Below, one piece after another: positions 12,085 through 24,865 of a DNA stretch of 64,000 nt. The position numbers were made by a program, and so were the translations under genes. The DNA comes from Gibbula magus (lineage: Eukaryota > Mollusca > Gastropoda > Trochida > Trochidae): the NCBI GenBank assembly GCA_936450465.1, contig OW388293.1, positions 23,399,860 to 23,463,859 of the forward strand. Reading direction: 5' to 3'. The notes beneath the pieces are model-generated. The model worked only from the letters and a program-made list of their open reading frames with translations, did not search any database and was not told the origin of the DNA. Numbering within the stretch: the first letter of the stretch is position 1; each line of letters opens with the position of its first letter.

Positions 12085-14215
12085 ATCCGGCATTGAAATA
12101 GTTTATTCAAGGCCACAGGCCCAAGTACAATATACACAATTCATTTGATGAAATTAACAGATTAGGTGCAATGACTGAAACATCATAACATTTGGTTACA
12201 TTTTTTACGTGATATATACATACAATTTACAATAGTGAACAACGAAACATGTAAACGATTGATATTTTCAGTTTGCAACAGAGTAGCTAGAGATGTTTTA
12301 GTTTCCCATTTCAAGTCGAACTTCTTACTTCTTTATTCGTTATACAAAGGGCATAAAACATAAAATGTAATCCATCTTCTAAAACATTTATACAGAAAGG
12401 ACAAAATCATAATTCTCTAGGCTTATTAATTCGTCTTCCAAGGTTTTTCATTATTTTCAGTTCACCTATTCTTAAAAGTGTTAAAAAAATCTTTATTACG
12501 GAAATGTGACAAATATATGATTCTATTTTAAAAGATGTTTTCACAGTCGAATAGAAATCTAAATGAGAATGCTCAATACAAGTGGACATGGTATTTTTAG
12601 CATTACAATCAATAACTCTTTGAGAGAATTATTTTATAAATAAGTCAGCATTGATGACGTTTTGAAACTCCCATGCGTAACTAAAACCATGTACAAATTA
12701 GATTTTTAATATTGCTTACCCATGATCGACGATCATTTTCGTCAAGACTTTTCAACAAAAGGTAACATTGTTTCGGGTATCTTTTGTCATTCATATTTAA
12801 TAATTTGCACCAGAATTTTACACATCTTAAACTTGTTTTACAGAATATATTATGACGCCCACATTCAGCTAAAACAGCTGCATTAATTGTGTTAAAACCA
12901 ACACCAAGCACAAATTTACAAAATTTTAAATGAAAGCTTTCCAACATTTTCAATAATCATGAAAAACCCATATTTCGGAATAATAAAGTATTATAGGCAT
13001 TATTTGTGTGTCAAACATTTGAATTAAACAGGAACGGGGAGATTCTTTAGTTTATAATGGAGTTGTTTGATTGGAATAAGCGCTTTATTTGCTTTATAAA
13101 TAAGCGTTTGGACTGCTTTAGACCAAGACAGTCTGTTGGAGAACAGAATGCCAAAATAACTATAATAGGTCTAAGATGATAATATAATATCGTTAACAAA
13201 ATTGTCTGTCCTCTTCAAAATGCCCCCATTACGAAAAACGAGGATCTCTGTTTTGGAAAAGTTAAACCCCATTTTCTACAAAATTTCGATAACACATTTA
13301 TTTTCTTTTGCAAACCTAAAACAGTATCTGAAAACAAACAAAGATCATCAGCATAAAACAACAATAATAGTTCTAAGAAGTCTGGACCAACAAAAATGCC
13401 TCTATCGTCATTCATCACTAATTGTTCTTCAAGTTGGTTTGCAAACATACTGAAAAGTAAAGGATTCAGTATACAACCCTGTCGAATTCCACTCATCGAG
13501 TTGAAATATTCTGTTTATAGGAACATTTGATGTTTTAACAGCAGATATTGATTGCTTATACATATCGCGCATTATTGATAGCATTTTACCACGTATATCA
13601 TCAGAACATACCATAAACGTTCTCTATTTACACAATCAAAGGCTTTGTGAAAATCGACAAAAACAAACAGTAAAATCAAATAAAAACAAATACTTTTGAA
13701 CTATAGCTTGCAGAGTAAAAACATTATCAACAGTAGAGTAACCAGAGAGGAAACCCGCTTGACATTCTGTATTTTATTCATGTATCTCTACAAATAATTT
13801 TAGTATTTCATTTAAAATGAAAGTGAACAGTTTCCAACATATAATTGAAGAGATGCCTCTATAATTTTTAACATCATTCATACTTCCTTTCATGTGTAGA
13901 GGAAATACAATATCACGTGACCAATCACAGGGAAAGTTATTTGAGCTAAAGATATTACTAAAAAGTACATGTAAGTAAGGAATTAGAATATGACCTCCGT
14001 ATTTCCAAATTTCAGGAGGAAGCCCCTTAGAGCCACACGCTTTATCCAATTTTAAAGCAGAGAGGGCGAATGTATTTATTCTGGGCTTATCTCCTTATTC
14101 AAAACATTATGAGAATCATCATCAGTTAATACAGCTACATTCTGTAATATATATTGTTCAGCAAATGATGCAAAATTGTCATCAATAGTTACATCCTTTG
14201 AAATAGTCAACCCAT
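12085..14215 (-). pseudogene. 5'-truncated LINE (non-LTR retrotransposon), minus strand, decayed
   Basis: Minus-strand frames in order are: GLPPEIWKYGG and NDVKNYRGIS (about 13860-14045, RT N-terminal region); GIRQGCILNPLLF (about 13455-13495, motif B); LLFYADDLCLFSD (about 13320-13360, motif C with YADD); then FCRKWGLTF. Further on come the C-terminal segments CKFVLGVGFNTINAAVLAECG (about 12840-12925) and a Cys-containing tail near 12360-12420. The 3' end on the minus strand reads GGGCCTGTGGCCTTGAATAA at about 12094-12113. Several frameshifts and stops break the ORF. It lies inside, and antisense to, the plus-strand RT relic. Confidence 0.8.
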
Positions 14216-14545
14216 TGTGAGCCGCTAATACAAGAGGCAATTGATATGTTTGAGGCAAATTGATCCGGCGTAAGGCAAGGAGACAGTCTTTCACCGTTAC
14301 GTTTTTGTAACTTTATTAATGACCTCGAAAAAACCCCTGCATGAACAGGGTTGCTCCGGTATAAGCAGAAAACTAAGTCAAACGATGATATATCAATGTT
14401 CATAACATTCTTTTCTTTGTTGTATGCAGATGACACCGCCCTGTTTAGTGATATTCCTTGTGGCCTTCAAACGTCCCTCGATGTCCTTTATGAATACTGT
14501 CACAGTGTCACATTTGAAAGTAATTATTTCTAAAACTAAAACCCG
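14216..14545 (+). pseudogene. LINE reverse transcriptase, motif B-C part, plus strand
   Basis: The plus strand encodes SGVRQGDSLSPLRFCNFIND (about 14260-14325) and, after a stop/frameshift, LLYADDTALFSD then GLQTSLDVLYEYC (about 14417-14505). These are RT motifs B and C. It continues the relic at 11811-12050, and the part of the RT between motifs A and B is missing at the junction. Confidence 0.75.
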
Positions 14546-14581
14546 AACAAAACTCCAAAATAAAGTTTATGTTTGGCGATA

Positions 14582-14583
<2 letters not shown>

Positions 14584-14638
<55 letters not shown>
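14584..14638. repeat. (TA)n microsatellite
   Basis: An uninterrupted TA dinucleotide run of about 54 bp directly follows the LINE relic. Confidence 0.95.
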
Positions 14639-14640
<2 letters not shown>

Positions 14641-14715
14641 GATGATAACATATATCTGTGTATTAAATTCCTCCGAAATAGAAGAATGTTAGGATATGAG
14701 GAAACGGAAAATAAA

Positions 14716-16794
14716 AATATAGTCGCAAGCGACGACAAACGGATTCAGCAGTTTTATGTTTTAATTAAGACATATGTCCTATGTTGTTTACACCAAACAG
14801 AAGGCCCCAACGGCTTCAACTGCAACTTTAAAAAAATCCAAAAGCGGATCCAAAACCACCAATTTCACTTAAGGAAAACTTCGATGTTTCGAGCCGTATA
14901 ACTGACGTCACAATTTAGCTTAACTGAAAAGGTGGGATCTGGAGCCGGTTTCTGAGCTTGACTTGTGATTTAGTGCATCTAAATCGACTACAGTGTAAAT
15001 ATCGTATGAGTATTTTCCAGGATGTATCTCTCAGTCAACGCAGAATAGCTTATCACTCGAACTGGTATGATTAAGTACATAGTATCATGTATATCTGTGG
15101 AGATATTAGAATTCTAAAGGTTTCCGGGAGGCCACGATGAACCGAACATTGTCGATACTGTTGTCCGGTTATTCGAGTTTATGTATGAGTCTTTTCACCT
15201 GAAAATCATCTAATTCACCTAGTGTGTAAATATCATATGAATTCCTTCCAGTATGTATATCTCAGTTCGCGTAGAATACATTTACACTCGAACTGGCATG
15301 ACTTAAAGCTTAATAGCATGTGTATCTTTGGAGAAATAAGAATTTTAAAGAATCCCAGTAAGGCCACGATGAACCAGACAGTGTTGAGACTGCTGTCCGG
15401 TTATTCGTGTGTTAGCATGATTCTTTACACTTGCAAAATCTTCTAAATCGACTATTGTATAAATATCATATGAATTTCGAACAGGTTTTACCTCACATTA
15501 CGCGTAGAATAGAATTTAACTCGAACTGGTATGACTTATTGCTCTGTAAATTGTATATCTTTGGAGAAATAAGAAAATTCGATTTGTTTAAGAACCTAGG
15601 TAAACATTCAAAGTTATCATACTTTTGAAAGATAATTGTGAAAAAGTTAATAGGATTTCGCTAATAAGATATGAAACTTGTTGTTACCCAATGCTTCAGC
15701 TGCTTATACATCTAAGTTTCAGCTCTCAGATGCAAATATCTTCGGCGTGGTGTTTCCACAAAAATGCACAGAGTCAAAACATTTGAAAACGTTAAAATTT
15801 AAATATGGCGTCGAAACCACTTGACCTACGACTCCGCAATGGTAACATATTTTGCTTGTCTAGTTATTAAGCATCTTTTAAAACAAGTTGCGAGTCTCTT
15901 GTGTGTCACTGGGATTATTTAGACCCAAATTTAACATGTCAAAATCAGACGAAATTAAAGAAAATCAAGATGACGGCTAAACCACGTGACCTACGAATTG
16001 GTCATGATTTACTTTTTTGCAGGTATTGTTCTTGCGCATTTTTTGCAAAAAGTTTCAAGTCTCTAAGTACATTTTTAAAAAAATTCCTATGTAAAAAGTT
16101 GTTCTTTATTATGACCGGAAATGAATGTACGCGAGCGATTTTATTATTGATTCATAAAGACCATAGTACTGTCTCACTCTCCTGAAAAAATCGTTCAATT
16201 CGATTGTCAGGTTTTTTAACTATCGCCCCTGAAAGTTCGCGGTTTTCAAAAGTTGCCTGACTTTGAAAGGTCACTGTGAAAAAAGTATTAGGATTTCGCA
16301 CAAACAAGAACAAACTTGTTATTCCCCAATGTGTCAGCTATATATAAATAAAGTTTCAGCTCTTTGGTGCAAATATTTTTGGAGTGGTGTTTCCGCAAAG
16401 GTACATGGGGTCCGAAAATTTGAAAGGGTTAAAAAATCCAAGATGGCGGCGAAACCACGCGACTGACGATTTTGCCATGATTTACTTTAATGCTCGCAAG
16501 GTCATTGCGGATCTTTTGGAAAAAGTTTAAAGTCTCTAGGTGCATTTTGAAAAATATTTCCATGTTAAAAATCGGAATTTGGATTCGAACTGGACCTTTA
16601 ATGGTTGAACCGATTGGGCCCAAAAGCTTCGCGGTAAAACTACATAGTAATGGCTATCAGCCTGTAAAATTTGGTCGTGATAGCTGCATTCCTTCTTGCC
16701 AAAGTGGCTGATACAAAATCGGTGCAAATAATAATAATAATAATAAAAAAACACGCCAATAACAATAAGGATTCAGCATAAATGCTGAATCCTT
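14716..16794. mobile_element. Non-coding interspersed element, copy 1 of a head-to-tail pair
   Basis: It starts with TATAGTCGCAAGCGACGACA followed by GGATTCAGC. It ends with CCAATAACAATAAGGATTCA followed by the short palindrome GGATTCAGC...GCTGAATCC. The neighbouring element shares both ends. Inside are a ~232-bp tandem array (14975-15590) and repeated blocks containing ATGGCGGCGAAACCACG-like sequence. No protein-coding frame is credible. I infer the boundaries by comparing the two copies. Confidence 0.6.
14975..15590. repeat. ~232-bp tandem repeat, about 2.6 units
   Basis: CTCGAACTGG recurs at about 15056, 15287 and 15520. Each time it is flanked by CAGTTCGCGTAGAATA-like sequence before and GGAGAAATAAGAA-like sequence after. 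The units are clearly diverged from each other. Confidence 0.75.
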
Positions 16795-18003
16795 AAATAT
16801 AGTCACAAGTGATGATAAAAGGATTCAGCGCTTAATACATAAAATGAATGAAGCCACCCTTGTATTGTTATTGCACATCTTTTAAAGAAACTTGCATGTC
16901 TCTAGCATTTCTGTAGGATTGTTGAGACTCAAATTTCAATGTTGAAAACTGCAAATTTTCAAACTCATGAGAAAAGCCCAAATTGTGACGCAACTATAAA
17001 CTTTTACAGCATAATGATCTTAACTTGAATTGTTGAGCAAATATCGGGAACAAATTGCAATAAATAACATTGACATTGATTAATGTTTGACAGAGTTATG
17101 TCCCTTTGAAGATAAAGCCAAAAAAACCCGGACGTTTAAAAAAGTACCATATTCACGGGCAGATAATTCAAGTTCTAGGACAATATTCGAATTTTGGCTC
17201 GTCAGTGTATTAACCAATTATTCAGCTTTAAAATGAGCTATCACATATGTCTGTACATATTTCTGTTAGTGAGAAGAAGATTTTGAAAGAAGCACACCCT
17301 CAAAATCGTGAAAATTCAGTACAATTTCTGTTTTTGTCAAATTGTGGCCAAGAGTGACTGTTCGCGGGCGATTTTATTTATTATATGTAACGACCATAGT
17401 ATTGTCTTACTCCTCTGAAACAATCATCAAATTCGACGGGTTGGTTTTGGAGTTATGTCCCTTTGAAGTTTGCACATTTTTCAAAATCCACCAACTTTGA
17501 GTGTTCACTGTGCGAAAAGTATTGGGAGTTCGCTCTTGAAAAAACACACAATGCATTCACCAATACCTCAGCTGCATACATATATAAGTGTCAAACAGTG
17601 CAAATATCCTCACAGAAGAATATTGTCAAAGGTGCATGGGGTCGGCAAATTATCAAAAGTGCGAAAAATCAATATGGCGGCCAAACCACGTGATCTACGA
17701 ATTCGTCATGATTTACCTTTTTGCTTGCATTGTCATTGCGCATCTTTCAAAAAAAGATTCAAGTCTTTAGGTGCATTTAAAAAAAAAATTCCATCCTAAA
17801 AATCGAAATTTAGATTCGAACATCTTGGTCGAATTGGCCCAAAAGCTTGTGGTCGCATCTTCGTGGTAAGGGCTACTGGACTGCATAGTTTGGTTGAATT
17901 TGAAACAGCAGTATACGTGCTGAGTTTATTACACAATATGTGGAATAATAAAAATAAACACGCCAATAACAATAAGGATTCAGCAAAATTTGCTGAATCC
18001 TTA
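16795..18003. mobile_element. Non-coding interspersed element, copy 2 of the pair
   Basis: It begins TATAGTCACAAGTGATGATA followed by GGATTCAGC, and ends CCAATAACAATAAGGATTCA with the terminal GGATTCAGC/GCTGAATCC palindrome. It abuts copy 1 directly. It contains the same internal blocks, such as ATGGCGGCCAAACCACGTGA near 17673 and CGTCATGATTTAC. It is shorter than copy 1 because the 232-bp array is absent. Confidence 0.6.
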
Positions 18004-20209
18004 ATAACCTTCTTGAAGACCTCCATCGACGGAAAGGGTACATCACCGTTCATTTGTCAATCTTATAAGTGTTTAATAATTTATTGTGTATTACTATTTT
18101 GTGTATAAAACACTCAGTTGGCATTGTTTGTTGTTTTTAATAGAAGTATGTGAACCAGTTTTATGAGCATGATACCCGATCGAGAACTAGATCTTTATTC
18201 GTAACTATTGATCTACCCTCAACTCCAAAAGAAACGTCACGACATTTTCAACAGTCTAGAATTCGAAATACTGCAGTAGATTTTGATGCATTTTAAGAGA
18301 GATAAATGTAATGCTCAGATCGCGAACTTCTAAAATAATATATACCTATACCTATAAGATATAAAAGCCCGATAAAGTCTAAATGTAATTTCAAGTAATA
18401 AGTACTGGCAGTTGCCTGAAATTGTTAAGGTTTATCTTTTAGTTGGTAGAAAAAGTTATTTGAAGACATTGATTGACAGATAATGCAGTTACGAGTATCT
18501 GTTTTCTGTTATTATTTTCAATACAGATGATGCATTACAAAACTCTGATGGAACTTTTAACATCATGATGAAAACAAAAAGATAATGCGATTTTCGTTGA
18601 ATAAGATAGGATTTTAAGATGCGATATCAGGCAAAAATTCTTGAGAGTCCCGAAAAATCAATTTCGAGATGAGGAGAAGTATCATGCTCTAGATTCGGGA
18701 ATAGAATTTATTGTAAATTATCAAATGTGTTATCAAATATTCAAAATGAACCTATGATTACGTTGTCTTTCAGAGAGGCTACTTTCCCATTCACATGTAG
18801 AAGAATAAATATATTTTATTTATGTGTCACAGGCTGAAAATTACATTAAAATACCATTTGGTTTAAAATCACATTCTTTAAAACAGCCCCCGGCCGTATG
18901 GCCTACGAAACATAATTTAACTTTTAAAAAGGTTTTTTTAAAAACATATAAACACATACACACATACAGTTGCCTTGCAGACACGTGCATGCACACAACC
19001 ACGCACAAAACCATGAATTTCCTATCTCGGAAATAAATTTAAAAAGCTTGAAGGCACCATTCTCCTAACAATCATACTCATACACTAAGTGACGTCCAAC
19101 ACTCTCCTCCTACACATATGGTGAACAAGTGCGGCCAGAGGCTAACTAGTTAAGTGTGTTTCATTAGGTATAGGCTATATACATTATATAGCTATGTCAG
19201 CCCACTTTTAAGGTTCAAAAGTGTGACGTTTAACTTTACATATTTGCTTTAAATGTTTCTACAAACAAGCCACTTCAAAGACAATCTCTATTAAAAACCA
19301 AATATATTACATTCATCACGATTCCAACATAACAGTTTTATGATAAAAAAATGACTTAAGCAATCCTTATAAATAAAATTTTATTATTACAGTTTTCAAG
19401 TGTGATGCAGTACGTCATACATTTGAATAAGGACATTACAGCGATAAGATACAACACGAAAGGGAGACTGAAGTTAGCAGCGGATTAGTTATTCGTTAAT
19501 ATTCGTCATATATTCGAATAACTAATAACTGGACCAGCGGAGGATTCGCGGATTAAAATAACTAATAACTGTCAAAACAGCAGCGGATTCGCGAAGATGT
19601 TATGGATAGAAATCACTTCATTCACTGTATGTCAGACAGACAGACAAACAATTTTTTATTTGAGTCTCACTTCTGTACATCAAAATATTAAAAACATGGC
19701 ATAGAACACATATAAAAGTACAGAACCACTCAATATGAGTTATGAGATACTATAACATGTAAAAGTCATAAAATTATATGCAGCTTTAATAAAAGCATAA
19801 AATGGATAATAGTTAACGACAATAATAAGTGTTTCTTTCTCTGTAGAATTAAAAAGCAGGTTTTGGCAAAGTAGTAAAACAGGTCAGCACTTTGTCATGT
19901 TATACTTGACTACAATGTTTAAGGCGCTGAAGCAAGTATAATACTATTATTTTTTTTCTCCATTTTCTATTCTATTTATATTTTTTTGCCATTCATATAT
20001 ACAATATATCATTACGTTAGAGGGTTAAACATATCATTACACGGCCCTATAAGTCTTGTTCATAGAAAACGGTTATCTGTATTGGTAGAAAATGGTGCAA
20101 CGTAGGAGAGATAGATTTGTGTCATGCGATGTTAAGAGTTCAGACAGCAGGATGGTTGACCATATTCCATCATGATGCCATATTAATAACTCTACTCTTA
20201 GTATAGGAG
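18004..20209. other. No gene seen
   Basis: AT-rich sequence. Around 19478-19592 the words CGGATTAGTTATTCG, CGAATAACTAATAACT and GCGGATTCGCG recur in both orientations, forming an imperfect fold-back about 110 bp long. Confidence 0.4.
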
Positions 20210-20292
20210 TATAGCTACATCAGTCAGATCCCTTGAACTACCTTCGAGAGTCAATTTTAATGTTAACACCTTAAACTGAAGGGAAATGGACA
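20210..20292. repeat. Dispersed repeat, copy 2 (related copy at 5621-5690)
   Basis: GCTACATCAGTCAGATC, GTTAACACCTTAAA and GAAGGGAAATGGAC appear in the same order as at 5621-5690. Confidence 0.5.
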
Positions 20293-20569
20293 AAATAAAA
20301 CATAAAACAATGGTCTGACGTAACGAATAAATTATGACGACACATTGTTACTGTGACGGGGTGTCCTTTGCGGCCGCTCAACATGAAAACGATGCTGATT
20401 AGGCGCAATTACAAGGATAACATCTAATTAATAGAATATCTGTATGCTTCGGCAAAATAAATCCTTTTTAAATGTATTTATTTGGATATTTTGATAATAA
20501 GAATATCCTCTAAGTATAATTTTCAGATTGAATAGACAATACCATAGTGCAAATTCTTTTTTCCTATGT

Positions 20570-20570
20570 T

Positions 20571-20603
<33 letters not shown>

Positions 20604-20613
20604 GTATATGTAA
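20570..20613. repeat. TATATG hexanucleotide microsatellite
   Basis: Six or so tandem TATATG units with one short variant. Confidence 0.9.
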
Positions 20614-22620
20614 CACCAATGGATACTCAAGCTGCAATATTTGCAGTCCAAACTGTAAATTATTCGAATACTAATTTCAAGTAGATAGAATAAGTGAGGT
20701 TTCTTGAACATAACTGCTTTATAGACTTGAATATATAAGAAAGACAATAACATCACTTAATTGTACTTGTTGAACTCACAAAAAAGTGTCTAAAAGAAAT
20801 TGTCGGTATGCAAAATGGTACTATTTAATCAGTAAAAGGAATAATCCTCTAATTTATTTGAAAGCAAACATTCTAAATACCATGGTAACTGTCTATGCAA
20901 TCTTAACGCATATCAACGCAGCCTCTAGACATCACATACCAAACGCATCGCTGAGTTAGGTGACCATCCAGGCTGTATCTGACGTCCAGGCTGTAGACAA
21001 GATGCGTATCTTTAATGATGCATTGCTCCAGAGAGGTGATTAAACGGTCAAGGCTTCACAAAGGGGCACTTTGTTTTGTTTGATTAAATCCCAACTGACC
21101 AGTGGCTCCCAGACGCTGACCACCTGTCTCTAACATAGCAAGTAACGTAATACTTCACCTCCTCTCAGCACGAAGTCTTTTTTCAGGGACTATATGTTAG
21201 TCTAGTCTGCGCTGTGTGTGGACTGGAGGCACCAGCTAGGAGTCTCAATACTTACTCGAAGTCTTCATTTTGATGATATACTGACCAAACGTCAGTCTCT
21301 TGTATGTAGACTAACATTTAGTCTCAGAATTGTTGTCTTACCAGCAATGTTAACCCTAAACAAACAATTCAAATGGAGCCCTAAAAATGCCTAATCTAAA
21401 CTTGCTATACTTGTCTAGACTTAGTTGGTCGTCAATTGAATATTTTGCTCTAGGGTCTTGAGGACAGACTATCTTGTCTGTTGCATGTTGGTTTATACAT
21501 AATTATTGACAGCGACGATTAGATAGACGTGAATAATCTAGGATTTCTCCTTCACTTGATTATTGCATTAAAATCACAAAGATACGATATAATAAATGTA
21601 ATGATAAATACATTACGGGGATCTCTTCTTTCCAACTGAACATTTAGAGTGATGATGATATATTACCGATTTCAATTTTCTTTTCAATTGGTTTCTTATT
21701 AGGAAAAGTTTCTCTTTCCCCTAACTTTATCTATTTAATTTACAAAATATACATTTCTAATTCAATATAAGAACATACATATTAATCATATGACGCTTTG
21801 AGCAGTAAACGTGAAGAAAACGTTACACAATCTCCCTAGATGAAACATGCAGTCATACCACAGGATGAACAGTTCCAAATGGGTATTTTCGATAAATTTA
21901 TCCAGCTTTATGTGCCTATTAAAATGGAGATGTTTTGAAGATTTCTTATTCTGCAATTTGGTGGCTCTCATATGACTCCCATACCAATCAAGATGTTGTT
22001 AATGTACTAGAGGACACGTACATGACAAGTATGAATCTAGATGGTTTAATCGTACTCATTGTATCCTCGTCACTCATGTGTAGTATCCAGTTGGATGAAG
22101 TCATATGTAAACGATGTAATTAACCATAATTATAGATTCAGTGCAAATGTCAATCATAATGCAATTATGCACATACTAAATAATGGTAATTATGTCAATC
22201 TACCCAACATATAAATGATAATGGATGTCGCTCACATTATGCAATTATTTCATTTGATTGCTGGAACTGGCATGGCTGCAACAGAATCGAAATGAGGTAA
22301 AATGGTATGGGTTTAACTCCGCTTTCATGAGTAAATCGTCGAAGTTACATGGTTTTTATTATATCATGATTGATTTCCTGCAACTCGTACATGTATTTGT
22401 TTTCTCCAGTGTTAATGCATTACTTTTAGTGCGAGTCAAGTGTCTTCAAACCAAATTGCACTGTGCTAAGTTATAATTTATGTACTGTATCTTATAATAA
22501 AGAGATGTGATGGCATATGTTAAATTGAATTTTAAACTGCACTCGCAAAAAACTGATGACCAACTTCCGGTGAAATACAGACATCTCTAAACCCCCGTTC
22601 GTCTAACACTTATAGACTCT
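20614..22620. other. No gene seen
   Basis: AT-rich. At about 21188-21330 the words GACTATATGTTAGTC and GACTAACATTTAGTC form weak inverted arms about 110 bp apart. Confidence 0.4.
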
Positions 22621-23190
22621 AAAAGAAAAAAATTGAAAAGGAGCCATTTTGTATTAGAACATTCCATTTCTTACAGTCTCATTTTCAATATTTAATAAAA
22701 TGGTGATATTTTCAGAATAAATATTTTTTTCTCTGAGTGTAAGACTCAATACATCCGTGAAAGAGGTGACGGGGCGACCACTTCGTTATCAGAGAAAACA
22801 TCTCCTCCGTAAGGCCACGTTAACGTTATGTAACGCTATCACAGTGTACATATGGCGGTAATGTTGCTGAGTATATTTCAACCATTCCCAGACACCCATT
22901 GTGACTAGTGGTATTGCTGGTCCTTGCTGGCGACACTGAAGCTGTGATCAATAATCTAATACGTTGACTAACATATTATTGGTTCCTTTTCAATATTTCA
23001 TAAAATAGTGTCATTTTACGAATAAATAATTGTTCAGAATCTCAGAGTAAGATTAGAGCTGTGAGAGCATTGACTGTGTAAAACTTTAGAGTCTTTAATA
23101 CAGTGTAGGCCAGAAAGTACATGTATAGACAGACAGAAATTATGCACGTGTATTCAGTATTCAGTTTGTCTATACTTGCTGAGTACAGAG
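22621..23190. repeat. Dispersed repeat family A, copies 2 and 3
   Basis: CTTACAGTCTCATTTTCAAT, then AATAAAATGGTGATATTTTC, then AGAATAAAT (about 22672-22722). A diverged second block is ATATTTCATAAAATAGTGTC (about 22993-23012). CGTGTATTCAGTATTCAG (about 23148) is also shared with 10061. The unit repeats within this span, but its ends are not definable by eye. Confidence 0.55.
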
Positions 23191-23594
23191 TGCAGGTGAC
23201 TGCATATAGGAGGCAAGCTTCAGCTGAAGCTCACAGGTTTGACTAAGTTTTAGTCTACAGCATTGATTACTATTATTAGATAAATGTTACTCAGTTCTTG
23301 CCAGCACAGCACAATCGATGTATAATGACCACAAAAAACTGATTGCTAAAGAATAGCTCCCAATCACAGTTGCATGACATATGTCTTAAATTACAACCCC
23401 CAGGCACACCCATTACGCTAGTCGTACTCAAATACTATAGTTCGTAATAGTTTAACCTTTTCTTCTCTCGACACAGGATACACCCTTGAAAAGCAAATCC
23501 AGAATTGAGTCTAAACTACTTTTTTAATTCCTATTTCGCAGAGGCTCCTTTGCAATATTCAATAAAATCGTAATGTTAAATATTACATAGAGAA

Positions 23595-23732
23595 TACTAA
23601 ACGATGTTCCGTTTAATAACATATTTATGAAACGAGTGAGTGGTTTGGTATTTAACGAGCGAACGCCAGTTAAATACACATACCATCTCAGGAGTTTCAT
23701 TAATATGTTATTTAACGGAACCGTGTTTAGTA
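23595..23732. mobile_element. Imperfect ~138-bp palindromic element (hairpin/MITE-like)
   Basis: The left arm begins TACTAAACGATGTTCCGTTT and the right arm ends TTTAACGGAACCGTGTTTAG then TA. The arms are about 58 bp each and pair with scattered mismatches (AACATATTTATGAAAC against GTTTCATTAATATGTT). The centre is GAGCGAACG. There is no coding frame. Confidence 0.7.
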
Positions 23733-24865
23733 GGCCCGGCCGATTTATATAAAGTTTGAAATGAATAATAATCTTTTTATTCACATGAAATATTAATAAC
23801 ACAAAAATCCAATATTTTGTCCGATATAATACGGATAAGTAAAAATGAAATATTTTCATTCTGTCTTTCATTATAAATGAAACAATATCACTACAATTAA
23901 ATCACATCTATCAAACGGGTACGAGTGGGTATACGCCGAAACGTGTGGATATATCTTATTAGTTCGATGCATCCCGAAACATACCATCACGTAATGGTAC
24001 GGCATGGTATTTCGCCAAAAAAATAAAGTAACCTATATAGTTTAGTCACCAAATTACAAAATATTAACAAACATGCATACAATGTTATGATTTATACAAA
24101 ATACATAAATTTGCTTTGTTTACTACAGGTGACGTTATTCATTCGTTCGGGGAAAATCGAGTGTTTTCCTGTGTTTCCCGAAAACCAGGATGGCCATAAA
24201 AAGCGACGTGAACAGACCTTTCCTGACTTCTTTCACGATTTGCTAAAATCGAGAATGAGATGTTTATTAACCGATTGACATAATTTTCATTCCTTTGAAA
24301 TGAAAATGTAAACCATAAACAGTTAATTGAAATTTGGAGCAAAATCACCCGGGAGATGCTCGTTAAAGACATAACCATAGCATTTGTTTCATCTATCAAA
24401 AAGAGGTAATCCCAACACGTCTAGTAATTACACATTGCAGGAAGAGCTAACAGTAGAGCTATAAGTAAGCTGCAGAAGGTGCAGTGAAATGAGAGCTTCT
24501 GATGTGAAGAACTGAACCTGTAAATCTAAACCCAGCAGTAAAAGAAGATTAACCGAGAGGGAAGTAAACAGGTGTAGTGAGGTTCCAGTAGATGGTCCCA
24601 CATCTGTTTTAAACATCACCTGAAGCAAGGACTATCTTAACCTTACACCCGGATTCTGAAAGTATTTCATCATTTAAAAGGAGCCTATGAGAAACGGGAT
24701 GTTCAGATATATAACAGAGGGTCCTTTTCAAACTTAAATAACATTGTTTATTGTCAGAATAAATTCTTGTGTTAGACTAGGGCCTATACATACTATAGTT
24801 TATATATACTTTGTATTTATGAAACTGCTTTTTACTTTTAGACATTTGATTTGAAAATAGAGCCA
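23733..24865. other. No gene seen
   Basis: AT-rich with short chance frames only. A weak, partial match to dispersed repeat family A lies near 24730-24765. Confidence 0.4.
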
